From Aquamicrobium sp. (GTDB lineage: Bacteria > Pseudomonadota > Alphaproteobacteria > Rhizobiales > Rhizobiaceae), in NCBI GenBank assembly GCA_019739225.1, contig JAHHDT010000001.1, positions 1-64,000 of the forward strand: DNA of 64,000 nt. The letters are read 5' to 3'. Position numbers and translations under genes: made by a program. The notes under the pieces were generated by a model that did no database searches, was not told the DNA's origin, and saw only the letters and a list, made by a program, of their open reading frames with translations. Of the stretch, positions 50,228-60,855 are shown piece after piece. Position 1 is the stretch's first letter, and each line of letters begins with the position of its first letter.

Positions 50228-51183
50228 GCGCGCCGCAGTCTTTCGCGCAGCCATGCCACCGGAAAGGTGGCAAGCACGATGCCGGCCATGACCAGTGCAA
50301 TGCCGGCGATGTGGAACGCCTCCAGCCTTTCGCCCAGCAAACCCACGGCCATGAGCACGCCGTAAGGCGGCATCAGGTACATGAAGACGCCGGTGAGCGA
50401 AGGCCCGAGCTGGCGCAGGCCGAACTGGAAGCTCGAGAATGCCAGCAGCGAGGCGAAGACGACGATGCCGGCGATGCCGCCCCATGCGGAGCCGGTGGAA
50501 GGGATTGCTGCGCCGTTGAACCACTCGAGTGCGGCAGCCGGCAGGAGAAGCGTGGCTCCGATTGCCGCAAGCAGGCCGAGAAGCGTGGCATTGGAAAGGC
50601 GCTGAAGGTAGGGCGCGCGATAAATGATCGAATAGGTCGCCCAGGCGATGGCTGCCGCCACGAACAAAAGGTCGCCGAGATTGAAGTCGAGGGAGAAAAG
50701 CGCCAGCGGGTCGCCGCGCAGCACGATGGTTGCGATGCCGACAAAGGCGATGAGGGAACCGACGCCCTCGCGCAGGCCGATTCGCCGGCCCCTGAACATG
50801 GCTTCCAGAAGAAGGATGATGACCGGGGAGGTGGTGTAGATCAGCGTGCCGTTGGTGGCCGAGGTCCACCGAAGCGCGAGATAGACCCCGGCGCCGCATA
50901 CGCACATGCCCAGGAAGGCGAGCAGCGCCAGCGTTTTCCAATGTGCGCGCACGACACTGCCGACGACCGTCCGTTCGCGCAGCATGAAGGGGGAGAGTGC
51001 CAAGGCTACCGCCAGCCAGCGCAGGAAGGCCAGCATGAAAGGCGAGACTTCGCCGATCGTGCCACGGCCGAACACCAGATTGCTCGAGAAGAACAGCGGC
51101 GCGAGCAACATGATCGGCAATGCAAGCCGGGTCATGCGGGAGGTGTTGTCGGTCAAGGCATGATTCCGGTAGCTGGAGTTCAT
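50224..51183 (-). CDS. EamA-family DMT transporter
   Basis: This is a ten-helix permease with two EamA repeats. Visible are [40 protein letters not shown] in repeat one, [45 protein letters not shown] at its end, and [20 protein letters not shown] with [34 protein letters not shown] in repeat two. The substrate is unknown. The start is uncertain: ATG 51183 is used, but ATG 51135 (MTRLALP) would sit closer to the first helix. The stop overlaps the ccdA stop by three bases. It is divergent from glmU. Confidence 0.9.
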   Translation of the reverse strand: MNSSYRNHALTDNTSRMTRLALPIMLLAPLFFSSNLVFGRGTIGEVSPFMLAFLRWLAVALALSPFMLRERTVVGSVVRAHWKTLALLAFLGMCVCGAGVYLALRWTSATNGTLIYTTSPVIILLLEAMFRGRRIGLREGVGSLIAFVGIATIVLRGDPLALFSLDFNLGDLLFVAAAIAWATYSIIYRAPYLQRLSNATLLGLLAAIGATLLLPAAALEWFNGAAIPSTGSAWGGIAGIVVFASLLAFSSFQFGLRQLGPSLTGVFMYLMPPYGVLMAVGLLGERLEAFHIAGIALVMAGIVLATFPVAWLRERLRRA

Positions 51184-51290
51184 TCGCCGCCGTTGCATCG
51201 TCTGGCAACGAACCGGGAGGATTGGAGCGGGCCGATCGTGGTGTTACAGAGGATCGGATTCCCGTTCAATCGATAAGCCGGAACGCCTCA

Positions 51291-52640
51291 ATGAGCCAAA
51301 GAACGTGCCTGTCCGTCATTCTCGCCGCCGGCGAAGGAACCCGCATGAAGAGCGCACTGCCCAAGGTGCTGCATCCGATCGCGGGGCTGCCGATGGTTGC
51401 GCATGTCGTCAAGGCCGCAAGGCGCGACGAGGCGACCGAGGTGGCGGTGGTGGTCGGCCGCGAGGCCGACACGGTGCGCGAGGCGGTGCTGCCCTTTGCG
51501 CCGGAGGCCGAGGTTTTCCTGCAGTCCGAGCGGCTGGGCACGGCGCATGCGGTGCTGGCGGCCCGCGAAAAGATTGGGCGCGGTTATGACGACGTTCTCG
51601 TCGTCTTCGGCGATACGCCGCTGGTGCAGGCCGAGGCGCTCGCGGACCTGCGTGCGGAACTGGCCAAGGGCGCTGCGGTCGTCGTCATGGGATTTCGCGC
51701 GCCGGACCCGACAGGCTACGGCCGGCTGATCGAGGAGAATGGCGCGCTGGTTGCGATTCGCGAGGAACGTGACGCGAGCGCTGCCGAGCGCGCCATCGAT
51801 TTCTGCAATGGCGGCCTGATGGCGATTGCCGGCGCGCATGCGCTGCCGCTTCTCGACGCGGTGAAGAACGACAACGCCAAGGGCGAGTATTATCTGACCG
51901 ACATCGTCGAGATCGCCGCGGGACAGGGGCTGAAGGTGGCGGCGACGGAAGCGCCTTACGAAAACGTGCTCGGCATCAACAACCGGCTCGAACTCTCCGA
52001 GGCCGAGGCGATCTGGCAGCGCCGGCGGCGGCGGGAGCTGATGCTGGACGGCGTGTCGATGCTCGACCCCGACAGCGTGCATCTTTCGCATGACACTGAG
52101 ATCGCGCCGGACGCGATGCTGGAGCCGAACCTGTTCTTCGGCCCGGGGGTCAAGGTGTCCGCCGGCGCGCGCATCCGCGCCTTTTCGCATCTTGAGAAGG
52201 CGATCGTCGCCGAGAATGCCGAAATCGGCCCGTTCGCGCGACTGCGCCCCGGCGCGCAGATCGGCACCAAGGCCAAGGTCGGCAATTTCTGCGAGGTGAA
52301 GAACGCGGTCGTCGACGCGGGCGCCAAGGTCAACCACCTGTCCTATGTGGGCGACGCCCATGTCGGCGCCAAGGCCAATCTCGGCGCCGGCACGATCACC
52401 TGCAATTATGACGGCTATGCCAAGCACCATACGGAGATCGGGGCCGGCGCATTCGTGGGAACGAATACCTCCTTGGTCGCACCGGTGACGATCGGCGAGG
52501 GGGCCTACATCGCTTCCGGCAGCGTGATTACGGCGAACGTGCCCGACGATGCCCTTGCCTTCGGCCGCGCGCGGCAGGAGAACAAGGAAGGGTTAGGCCG
52601 CCGGCTGCGCGAGAAGCTGGCGGCCCAGGCGGGCAAGTAA
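51291..52640 (+). CDS. glmU: Bifunctional GlcNAc-1-phosphate uridyltransferase and glucosamine-1-phosphate acetyltransferase
   Basis: GlmU makes UDP-GlcNAc for peptidoglycan and lipopolysaccharide. The 449-residue product has the N-terminal pyrophosphorylase motif [19 protein letters not shown] (residues about 12-30), GDTPLV, and a C-terminal left-handed beta helix with repeated hexapeptides ([76 protein letters not shown]). The length is typical. ATG 51291 places the catalytic loop correctly. It is followed after 139 bp by glmS, an arrangement that groups two steps of the pathway. Confidence 0.97.
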   Translation: MSQRTCLSVILAAGEGTRMKSALPKVLHPIAGLPMVAHVVKAARRDEATEVAVVVGREADTVREAVLPFAPEAEVFLQSERLGTAHAVLAAREKIGRGYDDVLVVFGDTPLVQAEALADLRAELAKGAAVVVMGFRAPDPTGYGRLIEENGALVAIREERDASAAERAIDFCNGGLMAIAGAHALPLLDAVKNDNAKGEYYLTDIVEIAAGQGLKVAATEAPYENVLGINNRLELSEAEAIWQRRRRRELMLDGVSMLDPDSVHLSHDTEIAPDAMLEPNLFFGPGVKVSAGARIRAFSHLEKAIVAENAEIGPFARLRPGAQIGTKAKVGNFCEVKNAVVDAGAKVNHLSYVGDAHVGAKANLGAGTITCNYDGYAKHHTEIGAGAFVGTNTSLVAPVTIGEGAYIASGSVITANVPDDALAFGRARQENKEGLGRRLREKLAAQAGK

Positions 52641-52779
52641 CCGTATCGTCAGGCCTTTGTTGTAGGCGGCGTCTGCTGCATTTATTGGATATGAACTGAA
52701 ACCATATGTGATTTCTGCGTAAGTCTCCGGAACACTATCAATCCGGCGGATCGGGGCGGAACGGGAAGGGTTTGGAAAG

Positions 52780-54603
52780 ATGTGCGGAATCGTTGGGATC
52801 GTCGGGCGCGCGCCCGTTGCGCCGCTGATTGTCGACGCGCTCAAGCGGCTGGAATATCGCGGATACGATTCCGCGGGCGTGGCGACCATTGACCACGGAC
52901 GGCTGGGTCGCCGCCGGGCCGAGGGCAAGCTCGTCAACCTGGAGAAGCGGCTGGGCGAGGAGCCGCTCGACGGCACCATCGGCATCGGCCACACGCGCTG
53001 GGCCACCCATGGCGTGCCGAACGAGACCAACGCGCATCCGCATTTCTCCAACGACGTCGCCATCGTCCACAACGGCATCATCGAGAACTTCGCCGAACTG
53101 CGCTCGTCGCTGATCGCGGACGGCTATGAATTCGCCTCGCAGACCGACACCGAAGTCGTGGCGCATCTCGTCTCGCGCGAACTGGCGAAGGGGCTCGGCC
53201 CTGTCGAGGCCGCGCACAATGCGCTGAAGCAGCTCGAAGGCGCCTTCGCGCTCGCCATCATGTTCCGGGGTGACGAGGACATGATCATCGGCGCGCGCAA
53301 CGGTCCGCCGCTGGCCGTGGGCCATGGCGAGGGCGAGATGTATCTGGGCTCGGACGCCATCGCGCTCGCTCCGTTCACCAACGCCATCACCTATCTGGAA
53401 GACGGCGACTGGGCGGTGGTGCGCCGCGGCGGAATGGAGATCTTCGACATCGACGGCAATCCGGTCGACCGCAAGCGCCAGCAGTCCGTCGGCAGCAGCT
53501 ACCTCGTCGACAAGGGCAACTATCGCCACTTCATGGAGAAGGAGATCTACGAGCAGCCGGAGGTGGTTTCCCACACGCTGGCGCATTATCTCGACTTCGC
53601 CAACGGTGTCGCCAAGGATTTCGAGACGCCGTTCGATTTCGGCAAGATCGACCGCCTCGCCATCTCCGCCTGCGGCACGGCCTATCTGGCGGGCCTGATC
53701 GGCAAATACTGGTTCGAGCGCCATGCGCGCCTGCCGGTCGACATCGATATCGCTTCGGAATTCCGCTACCGGGAAATGCCGCTGTCGAAGCAGAGCGGGG
53801 CACTCTTCATCTCGCAGTCGGGCGAGACCGCCGACACGCTGGCCTCGCTGCGCTACTGCCGGCAGGAAGGCCTGCCTATCGGAGCGATCGTCAATGTGCG
53901 CGAATCGACCATCGCACGCGAATCCGACGGCATCTTCCCGACGCTCGCGGGCCCCGAGATCGGCGTCGCGTCCACCAAGGCGTTCACCTGCCAGCTTTCG
54001 GTTCTGGCCTCGCTGGCCGTCAAGGCGGCCGCCGCGCGCGGCGAGATCGACGCCGAGGGCGAGAAACTGCTGGTGCGCCAGCTTTCGGAGGCGCCGAAGC
54101 TTGCCAACCAGACGCTGAAGCTCGCCGGACAGATCGAGAAGCTGGCGCGCGACCTCTCGCACTACAAGCACGTGCTCTATCTCGGCCGCGACACCAACTA
54201 TCCGCTGGCGATGGAAGGCGCGCTCAAGCTCAAGGAAATCTCCTACATCCACGCCGAGGGCTATGCGGCGGGCGAGCTCAAGCACGGGCCGATCGCGCTG
54301 ATCGACGAGCAGATGCCGGTGATCGTGATTGCGCCGCATGACCGCATCTTCGAGAAGACCGTGTCGAACATGCAGGAGGTGGCGGCACGCGGCGGCAAGA
54401 TCATCCTGATTACCGATGCCAACGGCGCCAAGCACTCGACCATCGACACTCTCGACACCATCATCGTGCCCGACGTGCCGGAGATCATCTCGCCGATTGT
54501 CTATTCGTTGCCGATCCAGATGCTGGCCTATTACACGGCCGTGTTTATGGGCACCGACGTCGACCAGCCGCGCAACCTCGCCAAGTCGGTGACGGTGGAG
54601 TAG
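52780..54603 (+). CDS. glmS: Glutamine-fructose-6-phosphate aminotransferase (isomerizing)
   Basis: GlmS produces glucosamine-6-phosphate from fructose-6-phosphate and glutamine. The 607-residue product has the class II glutaminase domain with the nucleophile Cys2 (MCGIVGIVGR), RLEYRGYDSAGVAT, GIGHTRWATHGVPNETNAHPH, and two SIS domains (RLAISACGTAYLAGLIGKYWFE; SQSGETADTLASLR; YPLAMEGALKLKEISYIHAEGYAAGELKHGP). It ends with the expected NLAKSVTVE. Alphaproteobacteria lack the glmS ribozyme, and none is recognisable upstream. A MITE-like palindromic element lies just downstream. Confidence 0.97.
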   Translation: MCGIVGIVGRAPVAPLIVDALKRLEYRGYDSAGVATIDHGRLGRRRAEGKLVNLEKRLGEEPLDGTIGIGHTRWATHGVPNETNAHPHFSNDVAIVHNGIIENFAELRSSLIADGYEFASQTDTEVVAHLVSRELAKGLGPVEAAHNALKQLEGAFALAIMFRGDEDMIIGARNGPPLAVGHGEGEMYLGSDAIALAPFTNAITYLEDGDWAVVRRGGMEIFDIDGNPVDRKRQQSVGSSYLVDKGNYRHFMEKEIYEQPEVVSHTLAHYLDFANGVAKDFETPFDFGKIDRLAISACGTAYLAGLIGKYWFERHARLPVDIDIASEFRYREMPLSKQSGALFISQSGETADTLASLRYCRQEGLPIGAIVNVRESTIARESDGIFPTLAGPEIGVASTKAFTCQLSVLASLAVKAAAARGEIDAEGEKLLVRQLSEAPKLANQTLKLAGQIEKLARDLSHYKHVLYLGRDTNYPLAMEGALKLKEISYIHAEGYAAGELKHGPIALIDEQMPVIVIAPHDRIFEKTVSNMQEVAARGGKIILITDANGAKHSTIDTLDTIIVPDVPEIISPIVYSLPIQMLAYYTAVFMGTDVDQPRNLAKSVTVE

Positions 54604-54628
54604 GGCGCAGCTTATTCTTCTGGTGTTC

Positions 54629-54799
54629 GCGCTGCCCCTCACCTGCCTGCCGGCATCCTCTCCCCGTGAACGGGGAGAGGAGAGCTGTCGCAGCCGTCTT
54701 CGCCAATCACACACGTGGCAGGAATAGCGAAGGGGTGCGGCCGTCTTCCCTTCTCCCCGTTTACGGGGAGAAGGTCCCGGCAGGGGGATGAGGGGCGGC
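54629..54799. repeat. MITE-like palindromic element, copy B
   Basis: The element is about 171 bp and begins GCGCTGCCCCTCACCTGCCTG; its other end is the near reverse complement (CCCGGCAGGGGGATGAGGGG). Each end also holds its own hairpin: CCTCTCCCCGT/ACGGGGAGAGG at about 54656-54680 and CTTCTCCCCGT/ACGGGGAGAAG at about 54750-54773. The core contains CTTCGCCAATCAC. It lies between the convergent glmS and recG genes. Confidence 0.85.
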
Positions 54800-54813
54800 T
54801 CCGGCGTCGCCGA

Positions 54814-56922
54814 CTACCCCGCCCTGAGCAGTCGCACGGCGTCGTCGCGGCCGTAGAGGTAGAGCAGGACCCGCAACGCCTCGCCGCGGGGGGAGCGCAG
54901 GTCGGCGTCGCGCTCCAGCATGAGGCGCGCGTCGTCGCGGGCGATCTCCAGCAGGTCGGAATGGTGGTCGAGCCGCGCCACGCGGAAACCCGGCGTGCCC
55001 GACTGGCGGGTTCCGAGCAACTCGCCTTCGCCGCGCAGCTTCAGGTCTTCCTCGGCGATGCGGAACCCGTCTTCCGTCTCGCGCATCACCGACAGGCGCT
55101 GCTTGGCGACGAGGCCGAGCGGCTCCTTGTAGAGGAGCACGCAGGTCGACGGCTTGTCGCCGCGCCCGACACGGCCGCGCAACTGATGTAGCTGCGCAAG
55201 GCCGAAGCGCTCGGCGTGCTCGATGACGATGATGGTGGCGTCCGGCACGTCAACGCCGACCTCAACCACCGTCGTGCCGACCAGAAGCCGTGTTTCGCCT
55301 TCCTTGAAGGCGCGCATGGCCTCGTCCTTGTCGCGGCCGTTCATGCGGCCATGGATCAGGCCGACTTTTTCCCCGAAGACCGGCTGCAAGCTGGCAAAGC
55401 GGTCTTCCGCCGACATCAGCTTCACTTCCTCGGATTCTTCCACCAGCGGGCAGATCCAGTAGACCTTCTGGCCTTCGGCAACGGCGTTGCGCATGCGCTC
55501 GACCAGTTCGGCGAGCCGCTCCAGCGGCAGCGTCACCGTCTGGATCGGACGGCGGCCGGCCGGCTTTTCGGTCAGCGGCGACACGTCCATGTCGCCGAAC
55601 GCGGTCAGCACCAGCGTGCGCGGGATGGGTGTCGCGGTCATCACAAGCATGTCGACGGCCTCGCCCTTGGCCGAGATCGCCAGACGCTGGTGGACGCCGA
55701 ACCGATGCTGTTCGTCGATGATCGCCAGCGCGAGATCGTGGAAGACGACGCTTTCCTGGAACAGGGCGTGGGTGCCGAGCACGAAATGGATGGCGCCAGA
55801 TGCGATGCCTGCGAGGATTTCGGCCCTCTCGCGACCCTTTTCGCGACCAGTCAGCACGACGGCGCGCAAGCCGGCGCGTGCGGCAAGCGGCGCGATGGTG
55901 GCGAGATGCTGGCGGGCGAGGATTTCGGTCGGCGCCATGAGCGCCGCCTGTCCGCCGGCTTCGGCCGCCCGCGCCATGGCGAGCAGGGCGACAACCGTCT
56001 TCCCGGAACCGACGTCGCCCTGCAGCAGCCGCAGCATTCGGTCGGGCGAGGCGAGATCTGCATGAATCTCCTCGAGCGCAGCTTCCTGCGAGCCGGTAAG
56101 CGAATAGGGCAGTGCGGCGCGGATCGCCGCCTCGAGCCTGCCGTCACCGACGAGCGGCCGCCCGGTCGTTCGCCTGATCCGGGCCCGCACGAGCGCCAGG
56201 GCGAGTTGCCCCGCCAGCAACTCGTCATAGGCGAGACGCCGCCAGGCAGCGCCTTCCGGTGAAATGTCGAGCGGGTCGGCGGGTTCGTGCAGCCGGTGCA
56301 GCGCCATGCGAATGGCCGGAAAACTGTGCCGCCGCATCAGTTCGCCATCCAGCCATTCCGGCAGATCGGGCAGGCGGGCGACGGAACCGAGAATCGCGCG
56401 GCGAAGCACCTTGCCGGAAAGTCCCGCCGTCAGTGGATAGACGGGTTCCACCAGCGGCAGGTCGCCCGCGCGTGCCACCGGCACCATATGGTCGGGATGG
56501 ACCATGGAGGGGCGGCCGTTGAACCACTCCATGCGACCTGAAACCAGCATGCGCTCGCCTTCCGGCAGGGATTTGGCGAGCCACTCCTGCCTGGCATGGA
56601 AAAAGGTCAGCGCGATCTCGTCGCTCTCGTCATGGGCATAGACGCGATAAGGCACCGAGCGGTTGCCGCGCGGCGGCGGCTGATGCCGGCCGATCGTCAC
56701 CTCCAAAGTGACCACGACGCTCTCCGGCGCATCGGCGATCAGATAGCGCGTGCGCCGGTCGATCATCGAATGCGGCAGCACGAACAGCAGGTCGCCGACG
56801 CGCGCCTCGCGCCCGCCTGTATCCATAGGCACCACATTGGCGATCAGGCCGGCCACTTTCGGGCCGACGCCGTCGAGCGTCGTGACGGGTGCGAACAGCG
56901 GATCGAGCAGGGAAGGGCGCAT
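54814..56922 (-). CDS. recG: ATP-dependent DNA helicase RecG
   Basis: RecG reverses stalled forks and migrates branched DNA. The 702-residue product has the N-terminal wedge/OB region (GDLLFVLPHSMIDRRTRYLI; RMLVSGRMEWFNGRPSMVHPDH), Walker A LLQGDVGSGKTVVALLAM, the DEQHRFGVHQR box, motif III MTATPIPRTL, and the helicase C domain with GTTVVEVGVDVPDATIIVIEHAERFGLAQLHQLRGRVGRG. ATG 56922 is chosen because an in-frame extension to 56994 has no conserved sequence. It is divergent from sdhE across about 113 bp and converges on glmS over the repeat element. Confidence 0.97.
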   Translation of the reverse strand: MRPSLLDPLFAPVTTLDGVGPKVAGLIANVVPMDTGGREARVGDLLFVLPHSMIDRRTRYLIADAPESVVVTLEVTIGRHQPPPRGNRSVPYRVYAHDESDEIALTFFHARQEWLAKSLPEGERMLVSGRMEWFNGRPSMVHPDHMVPVARAGDLPLVEPVYPLTAGLSGKVLRRAILGSVARLPDLPEWLDGELMRRHSFPAIRMALHRLHEPADPLDISPEGAAWRRLAYDELLAGQLALALVRARIRRTTGRPLVGDGRLEAAIRAALPYSLTGSQEAALEEIHADLASPDRMLRLLQGDVGSGKTVVALLAMARAAEAGGQAALMAPTEILARQHLATIAPLAARAGLRAVVLTGREKGRERAEILAGIASGAIHFVLGTHALFQESVVFHDLALAIIDEQHRFGVHQRLAISAKGEAVDMLVMTATPIPRTLVLTAFGDMDVSPLTEKPAGRRPIQTVTLPLERLAELVERMRNAVAEGQKVYWICPLVEESEEVKLMSAEDRFASLQPVFGEKVGLIHGRMNGRDKDEAMRAFKEGETRLLVGTTVVEVGVDVPDATIIVIEHAERFGLAQLHQLRGRVGRGDKPSTCVLLYKEPLGLVAKQRLSVMRETEDGFRIAEEDLKLRGEGELLGTRQSGTPGFRVARLDHHSDLLEIARDDARLMLERDADLRSPRGEALRVLLYLYGRDDAVRLLRAG

Positions 56923-57035
56923 CGGCCGACCATATGTCGGCAGACCGTGTCCGCAAAGGCTGACATTGGCGTCGCCAGCCGCTATATGCGCCATTCATCC
57001 ATGGCTTTCCACAGACCCTTGGGGTTTTCCCGATC

Positions 57036-57323
57036 ATGACCGGAACAACGCGGTCCAGCGCCGATCTCGACATCCGCCGCCGCAAGGCGCTTTTCCGCTC
57101 CTGGCACCGGGGCATGCGCGAGGTCGACCTGATCCTCGGCAGCTTCGCCGACGGCGAGATCGGCCGGCTTAGCGACGGCGAGCTGACGGCCTATGAGGCG
57201 CTGATGGCGGAGCCGGATGCCGATATCCTGAAATGGGTGACGGGCGAGGCCGCCGTGCCGACCCGCCACGACAACGAGGTGTTCGCGAAAATCCTCACAT
57301 ACCGCGAAGCGCCGCTTGCCTGA
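57036..57323 (+). CDS. sdhE: FAD assembly factor SdhE (succinate dehydrogenase assembly factor 2)
   Basis: SdhE promotes covalent FAD attachment to the SdhA subunit of succinate dehydrogenase. The 95-residue product has RRKALFRSWHRGMREVDLILGSFADGEIGRLSDGELTAYEALMAEPDADILKWVTG, containing the RGM-E signature (residues about 25-29) that contacts SdhA, and the typical LMAEPDADI-KW segment. The length is normal. It is divergent from recG and lies 14 bp before mfd, the common alphaproteobacterial order recG-sdhE-mfd. Confidence 0.93.
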   Translation: MTGTTRSSADLDIRRRKALFRSWHRGMREVDLILGSFADGEIGRLSDGELTAYEALMAEPDADILKWVTGEAAVPTRHDNEVFAKILTYREAPLA

Positions 57324-57337
57324 GTGACGACCGAACC

Positions 57338-60300
57338 ATGAGCCTTATCGACCCCATCCGCCTTGCGCAGGACGGCCCCACCGTCGTCGACGGCGTTGCC
57401 GACGGATATGAAGCCTTCGCGGTGGCGGCTATTGCCGCCGGGCTGGGCGAGCAACCGCTGGTCTTCGTCGTGCGCGACGGGCAGCGGCTGCCGTCCATTG
57501 CCGAAACGCTCGCTTTCGTCGCGCCCGACCTGCCGGTTCTCGAACTGCCTGCGTGGGACTGCCTGCCCTATGACCGCGTTTCGCCGGGTTCCGATGCCGC
57601 CGCGCGGCGGCTCGACGCCATGGCCGCGATGGCGGCACTGGCCGAGAAGCCTCATCGTGCGGTGATTCTCGCCAGCGCCAACGCGCTTTTGCAGCGCATG
57701 CCGCCTGCGGATGCGATCGCTGCGCAGAGTTTCGTGGCGAAGCCGGGCAACCAGGTCGACATGAACGAGCTTGCCGCCCGACTGGAAACCAGCGGTTTCG
57801 AGCGCGTTCCGACCGTGCGCGATGTCGGCGAGTTCGCCGTCCGCGGCGGCATTCTCGATCTATACGCGCCGGGCGACGATCCGCTGCGGCTGGATTTCTT
57901 CGGCGATACGCTGGAATCGATCCGCGCCTTCGACGTGGCGAGCCAGCGCACGACCGGCCAGCGCCCGTCGCTGACGCTCAAGCCGATGAGCGAGGTGACG
58001 CTGACGCCCGACACGATCAGCCGTTTCCGCCGCGCCTATATCGAGGCCTTCGGCGCGCCCTCGCGCGACGACGCGCTCTATGCGGCGGTCAGCGAGGGCC
58101 GGCGCTTTGCCGGCATGGAGCACTGGCTGCCGCTGTTCTACGAGCGGCTCGACACGGTGTTCGACTATCTGCCGGACGTTCCGGTCATCTTCGACCACCT
58201 GACGCGCGAGGCGATCGGCGAGCGCCATGCTCTGATCGAGGACCATTACGAGGCGCGCGTGCGCCAGCCGGCCGCCGGCATGGGCGAGGCCGTGCCCTAC
58301 AAGCCGGTGAAGCCGGACCTGCTCTACCTGACGCCGGAGGAGGTTGCAGGCCGCACAGCCAGCCGCCGATCCGCGGAGTTCACCCCGTTCGAGGTGCCGG
58401 AGACGAGCGGCCGCACGCTGCGCCACGCCGGCGCGCATGGCGGACGGAATTTTGCCGAGGAGCGCGCCGACCCCAAGGCGAACGTGTTCGACCACGCCGT
58501 GCGCCATATTGCGTCCTTGCGCGCCGCGGGGCGTCGCGTGCTGGTTGCGGGCTGGAGCGAGGGCTCGCTCGACCGGCTGACCCAGATCCTTGCCGAACAC
58601 CAGCTCGAAAACCTGAAGCGCATCGGCTCGCTGGCGGAAGCAGCGAAGCTCAAACCGGGCGAGGCCGGCCTCGTGGTGCTGCCGCTCGAAGCGGGTTTCG
58701 AGACCCAGCAACTCGTCGTCGTCGCCGAACAGGACATTCTCGGCGACAGGCTGATTCGGCGCAGCAAGAAGCGGCGCAAGGCGTCTGATTTCATTGCGGA
58801 AGTCGCCGCGCTTTCTGCGGGTGACATCGTCGTGCATGCGGACCACGGCATCGGCCGGTTCGTGGGCTTGCGCACCATCGAGGCGGCGGGCGCGCCGCAC
58901 GATTGCCTCGAAATCCGCTATGCGGGCGACGACCGGCTTTTCCTGCCGGTCGAGAATATCGAACTTCTGTCGCGCTACGGATCGGATGCTGCCGAAACGG
59001 TGCTCGACAAGCTGGGCGGCGTTGCCTGGCAGTCGCGCAAGGCGAAGCTTAAGCGCCGGCTGCTGGAGATGGCGGGGCAGCTCATCAATCTCGCCGCCGA
59101 GCGCCAGATGCGGCCGGCGCCGGTGATCACGCCGCCCGACGGGCTCTACGGCGAGTTCGCCGCGCGTTTCCCCTACGACGAGACGGACGACCAGCAGGCA
59201 GCGATCGATGCCGTGAGCGACGATCTCGCGGCCGGCCGGCCGATGGACCGGCTGATCTGTGGCGACGTGGGCTTCGGCAAGACCGAGGTTGCGCTGCGCG
59301 CCGCCTTCCTCGCCGCGATGGAAGGGTTCCAGGTCGCAGTGGTGGTGCCGACGACGCTTCTGGCCCGCCAGCACTTCCGCACCTTCAGCCAGCGCTTTTC
59401 CGGCCTGCCTGTCACCGTACGGCAGGCCTCGCGACTGGTGGGCTCCAAGGAGCTGGCCGAGACGAAGAAGGGGATAACCGACGGCACCGTCGACATCGTG
59501 GTCGGCACCCACGCGCTGCTGGGCTCATCGATCACGTTCAAGAACCTCGGCCTGCTGATCGTCGACGAGGAGCAACATTTCGGCGTCAAGCACAAGGAGC
59601 GGCTGAAGGAGCTGAAGTCCGACGTGCACGTGCTCACACTTTCGGCGACGCCGATCCCTCGCACGCTGCAGCTTGCGTTGACCGGCGTGCGGGAACTGTC
59701 GCTGATCACCACGCCGCCGGTGGACCGCATGGCGGTGCGCACCTTCATCTCGCCCTTCGACCCGCTGGTGATCCGCGAGACGCTGCTGCGCGAGCGCTAT
59801 CGCGGCGGCCAGAGCTTTTATGTCGTGCCGCGCATCTCCGATCTCGCCGAGGTGCGGCAGTTTCTGGAGGAGCAGGTGCCGGAACTGAAGATCGCCACCG
59901 CGCACGGCCAGATGCCGGCGGGCGAGCTCGACGACATCATGAACGCCTTTTACGACGGGCAGTACGACGTGCTCTTGTCGACCACCATCGTCGAATCCGG
60001 CCTCGACATCCCGACCGCCAACACGATGATCGTGCACCGGGCCGATATGTTCGGACTGGCGCAGCTCTACCAGTTGCGCGGCCGGGTGGGGCGCTCCAAG
60101 CTGCGCGCCTATGCGCTGTTCACGCTGCCGGCCAACCGGACGCTGACGCAGCTTGCAGAGCGCCGGCTCAAGGTGCTGCAGTCGCTGGACACGCTTGGTG
60201 CGGGCTTCCAGCTTGCCAGCCACGATCTCGACATTCGCGGCGCCGGCAACCTGCTGGGGGAGGAGCAGTCGGGCCACATCAAGGAAGTCGGCTTCGAGCT

Positions 60301-60826
60301 CTACCAGCAGATGCTGGAGGAAGCCGTCGCGGAACTGCGCGGCTCGGGCGAGGTGGCCGACGGAAGCTGGTCGCCGCAGATCGCCATCGGCACTTCGGTG
60401 ATGATCCCCGAAGGCTATGTGCCGGACCTTCAGCTTCGCCTTGCGCTCTATCGCCGGCTTGCCGATCTGGAGACGCCGGAGGAGATCGACGGGTTCGGCG
60501 CGGAACTCATCGACCGCTTCGGCTCGCTGCCCGAGGAGGTCGACCACCTGCTCAAGATCGTGTTCATCAAGGCGCTGTGCCGCAAGGCCAATGTCGAGAA
60601 GCTCGACGCCGGACCCAAGGGCGTGGTCATCCACTTCCGCAACAAGGCGTTCCCCGACCCGGCCGGGCTGGTGCGCTTCATCGGCGAGCAGGGGTCGCTG
60701 GCCAAGATCAGGCCCGACCATTCGATCGTGCTGATGCGCGAATGGCCGACCGCACAGAAGCGGCTGGCCGGATCGGCGGTGGTGATGACGCAGCTCGCGC
60801 GGCTGGCGGAGAAGGTGGCGGCGTGA
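57338..60826 (+). CDS. mfd: Transcription-repair coupling factor Mfd
   Basis: Mfd removes RNA polymerase stalled at lesions and recruits UvrA. The 1162-residue product has a UvrB-like N-terminal module (PAWDCLPYDRVSPG; ETSGFERVPTVRDVGEFAVRGGILDLY), an RNA-polymerase interaction domain (LSAGDIVVHADHGIGRFVGL), the translocase with Walker A CGDVGFGKTEVALRAAF, DEEQHFGVKHKERLK and LSATPIPRTLQLALTG, and the C-terminal TRCF domain. The length is normal. ATG 57338 matches the domain start; the longer frame overlaps sdhE. It works with uvrA, also in this window. Confidence 0.97.
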   Translation: MSLIDPIRLAQDGPTVVDGVADGYEAFAVAAIAAGLGEQPLVFVVRDGQRLPSIAETLAFVAPDLPVLELPAWDCLPYDRVSPGSDAAARRLDAMAAMAALAEKPHRAVILASANALLQRMPPADAIAAQSFVAKPGNQVDMNELAARLETSGFERVPTVRDVGEFAVRGGILDLYAPGDDPLRLDFFGDTLESIRAFDVASQRTTGQRPSLTLKPMSEVTLTPDTISRFRRAYIEAFGAPSRDDALYAAVSEGRRFAGMEHWLPLFYERLDTVFDYLPDVPVIFDHLTREAIGERHALIEDHYEARVRQPAAGMGEAVPYKPVKPDLLYLTPEEVAGRTASRRSAEFTPFEVPETSGRTLRHAGAHGGRNFAEERADPKANVFDHAVRHIASLRAAGRRVLVAGWSEGSLDRLTQILAEHQLENLKRIGSLAEAAKLKPGEAGLVVLPLEAGFETQQLVVVAEQDILGDRLIRRSKKRRKASDFIAEVAALSAGDIVVHADHGIGRFVGLRTIEAAGAPHDCLEIRYAGDDRLFLPVENIELLSRYGSDAAETVLDKLGGVAWQSRKAKLKRRLLEMAGQLINLAAERQMRPAPVITPPDGLYGEFAARFPYDETDDQQAAIDAVSDDLAAGRPMDRLICGDVGFGKTEVALRAAFLAAMEGFQVAVVVPTTLLARQHFRTFSQRFSGLPVTVRQASRLVGSKELAETKKGITDGTVDIVVGTHALLGSSITFKNLGLLIVDEEQHFGVKHKERLKELKSDVHVLTLSATPIPRTLQLALTGVRELSLITTPPVDRMAVRTFISPFDPLVIRETLLRERYRGGQSFYVVPRISDLAEVRQFLEEQVPELKIATAHGQMPAGELDDIMNAFYDGQYDVLLSTTIVESGLDIPTANTMIVHRADMFGLAQLYQLRGRVGRSKLRAYALFTLPANRTLTQLAERRLKVLQSLDTLGAGFQLASHDLDIRGAGNLLGEEQSGHIKEVGFELYQQMLEEAVAELRGSGEVADGSWSPQIAIGTSVMIPEGYVPDLQLRLALYRRLADLETPEEIDGFGAELIDRFGSLPEEVDHLLKIVFIKALCRKANVEKLDAGPKGVVIHFRNKAFPDPAGLVRFIGEQGSLAKIRPDHSIVLMREWPTAQKRLAGSAVVMTQLARLAEKVAA

Positions 60827-60855
60827 TCTGGCGCTGATGCTAACCGTTTGCGTTC

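Noticed and set aside
52641-52779. glmS ribozyme or other riboswitch before glmS
   Set aside because: The gap is short and shows no matching conserved core; the glmS ribozyme is not known in alphaproteobacteria.
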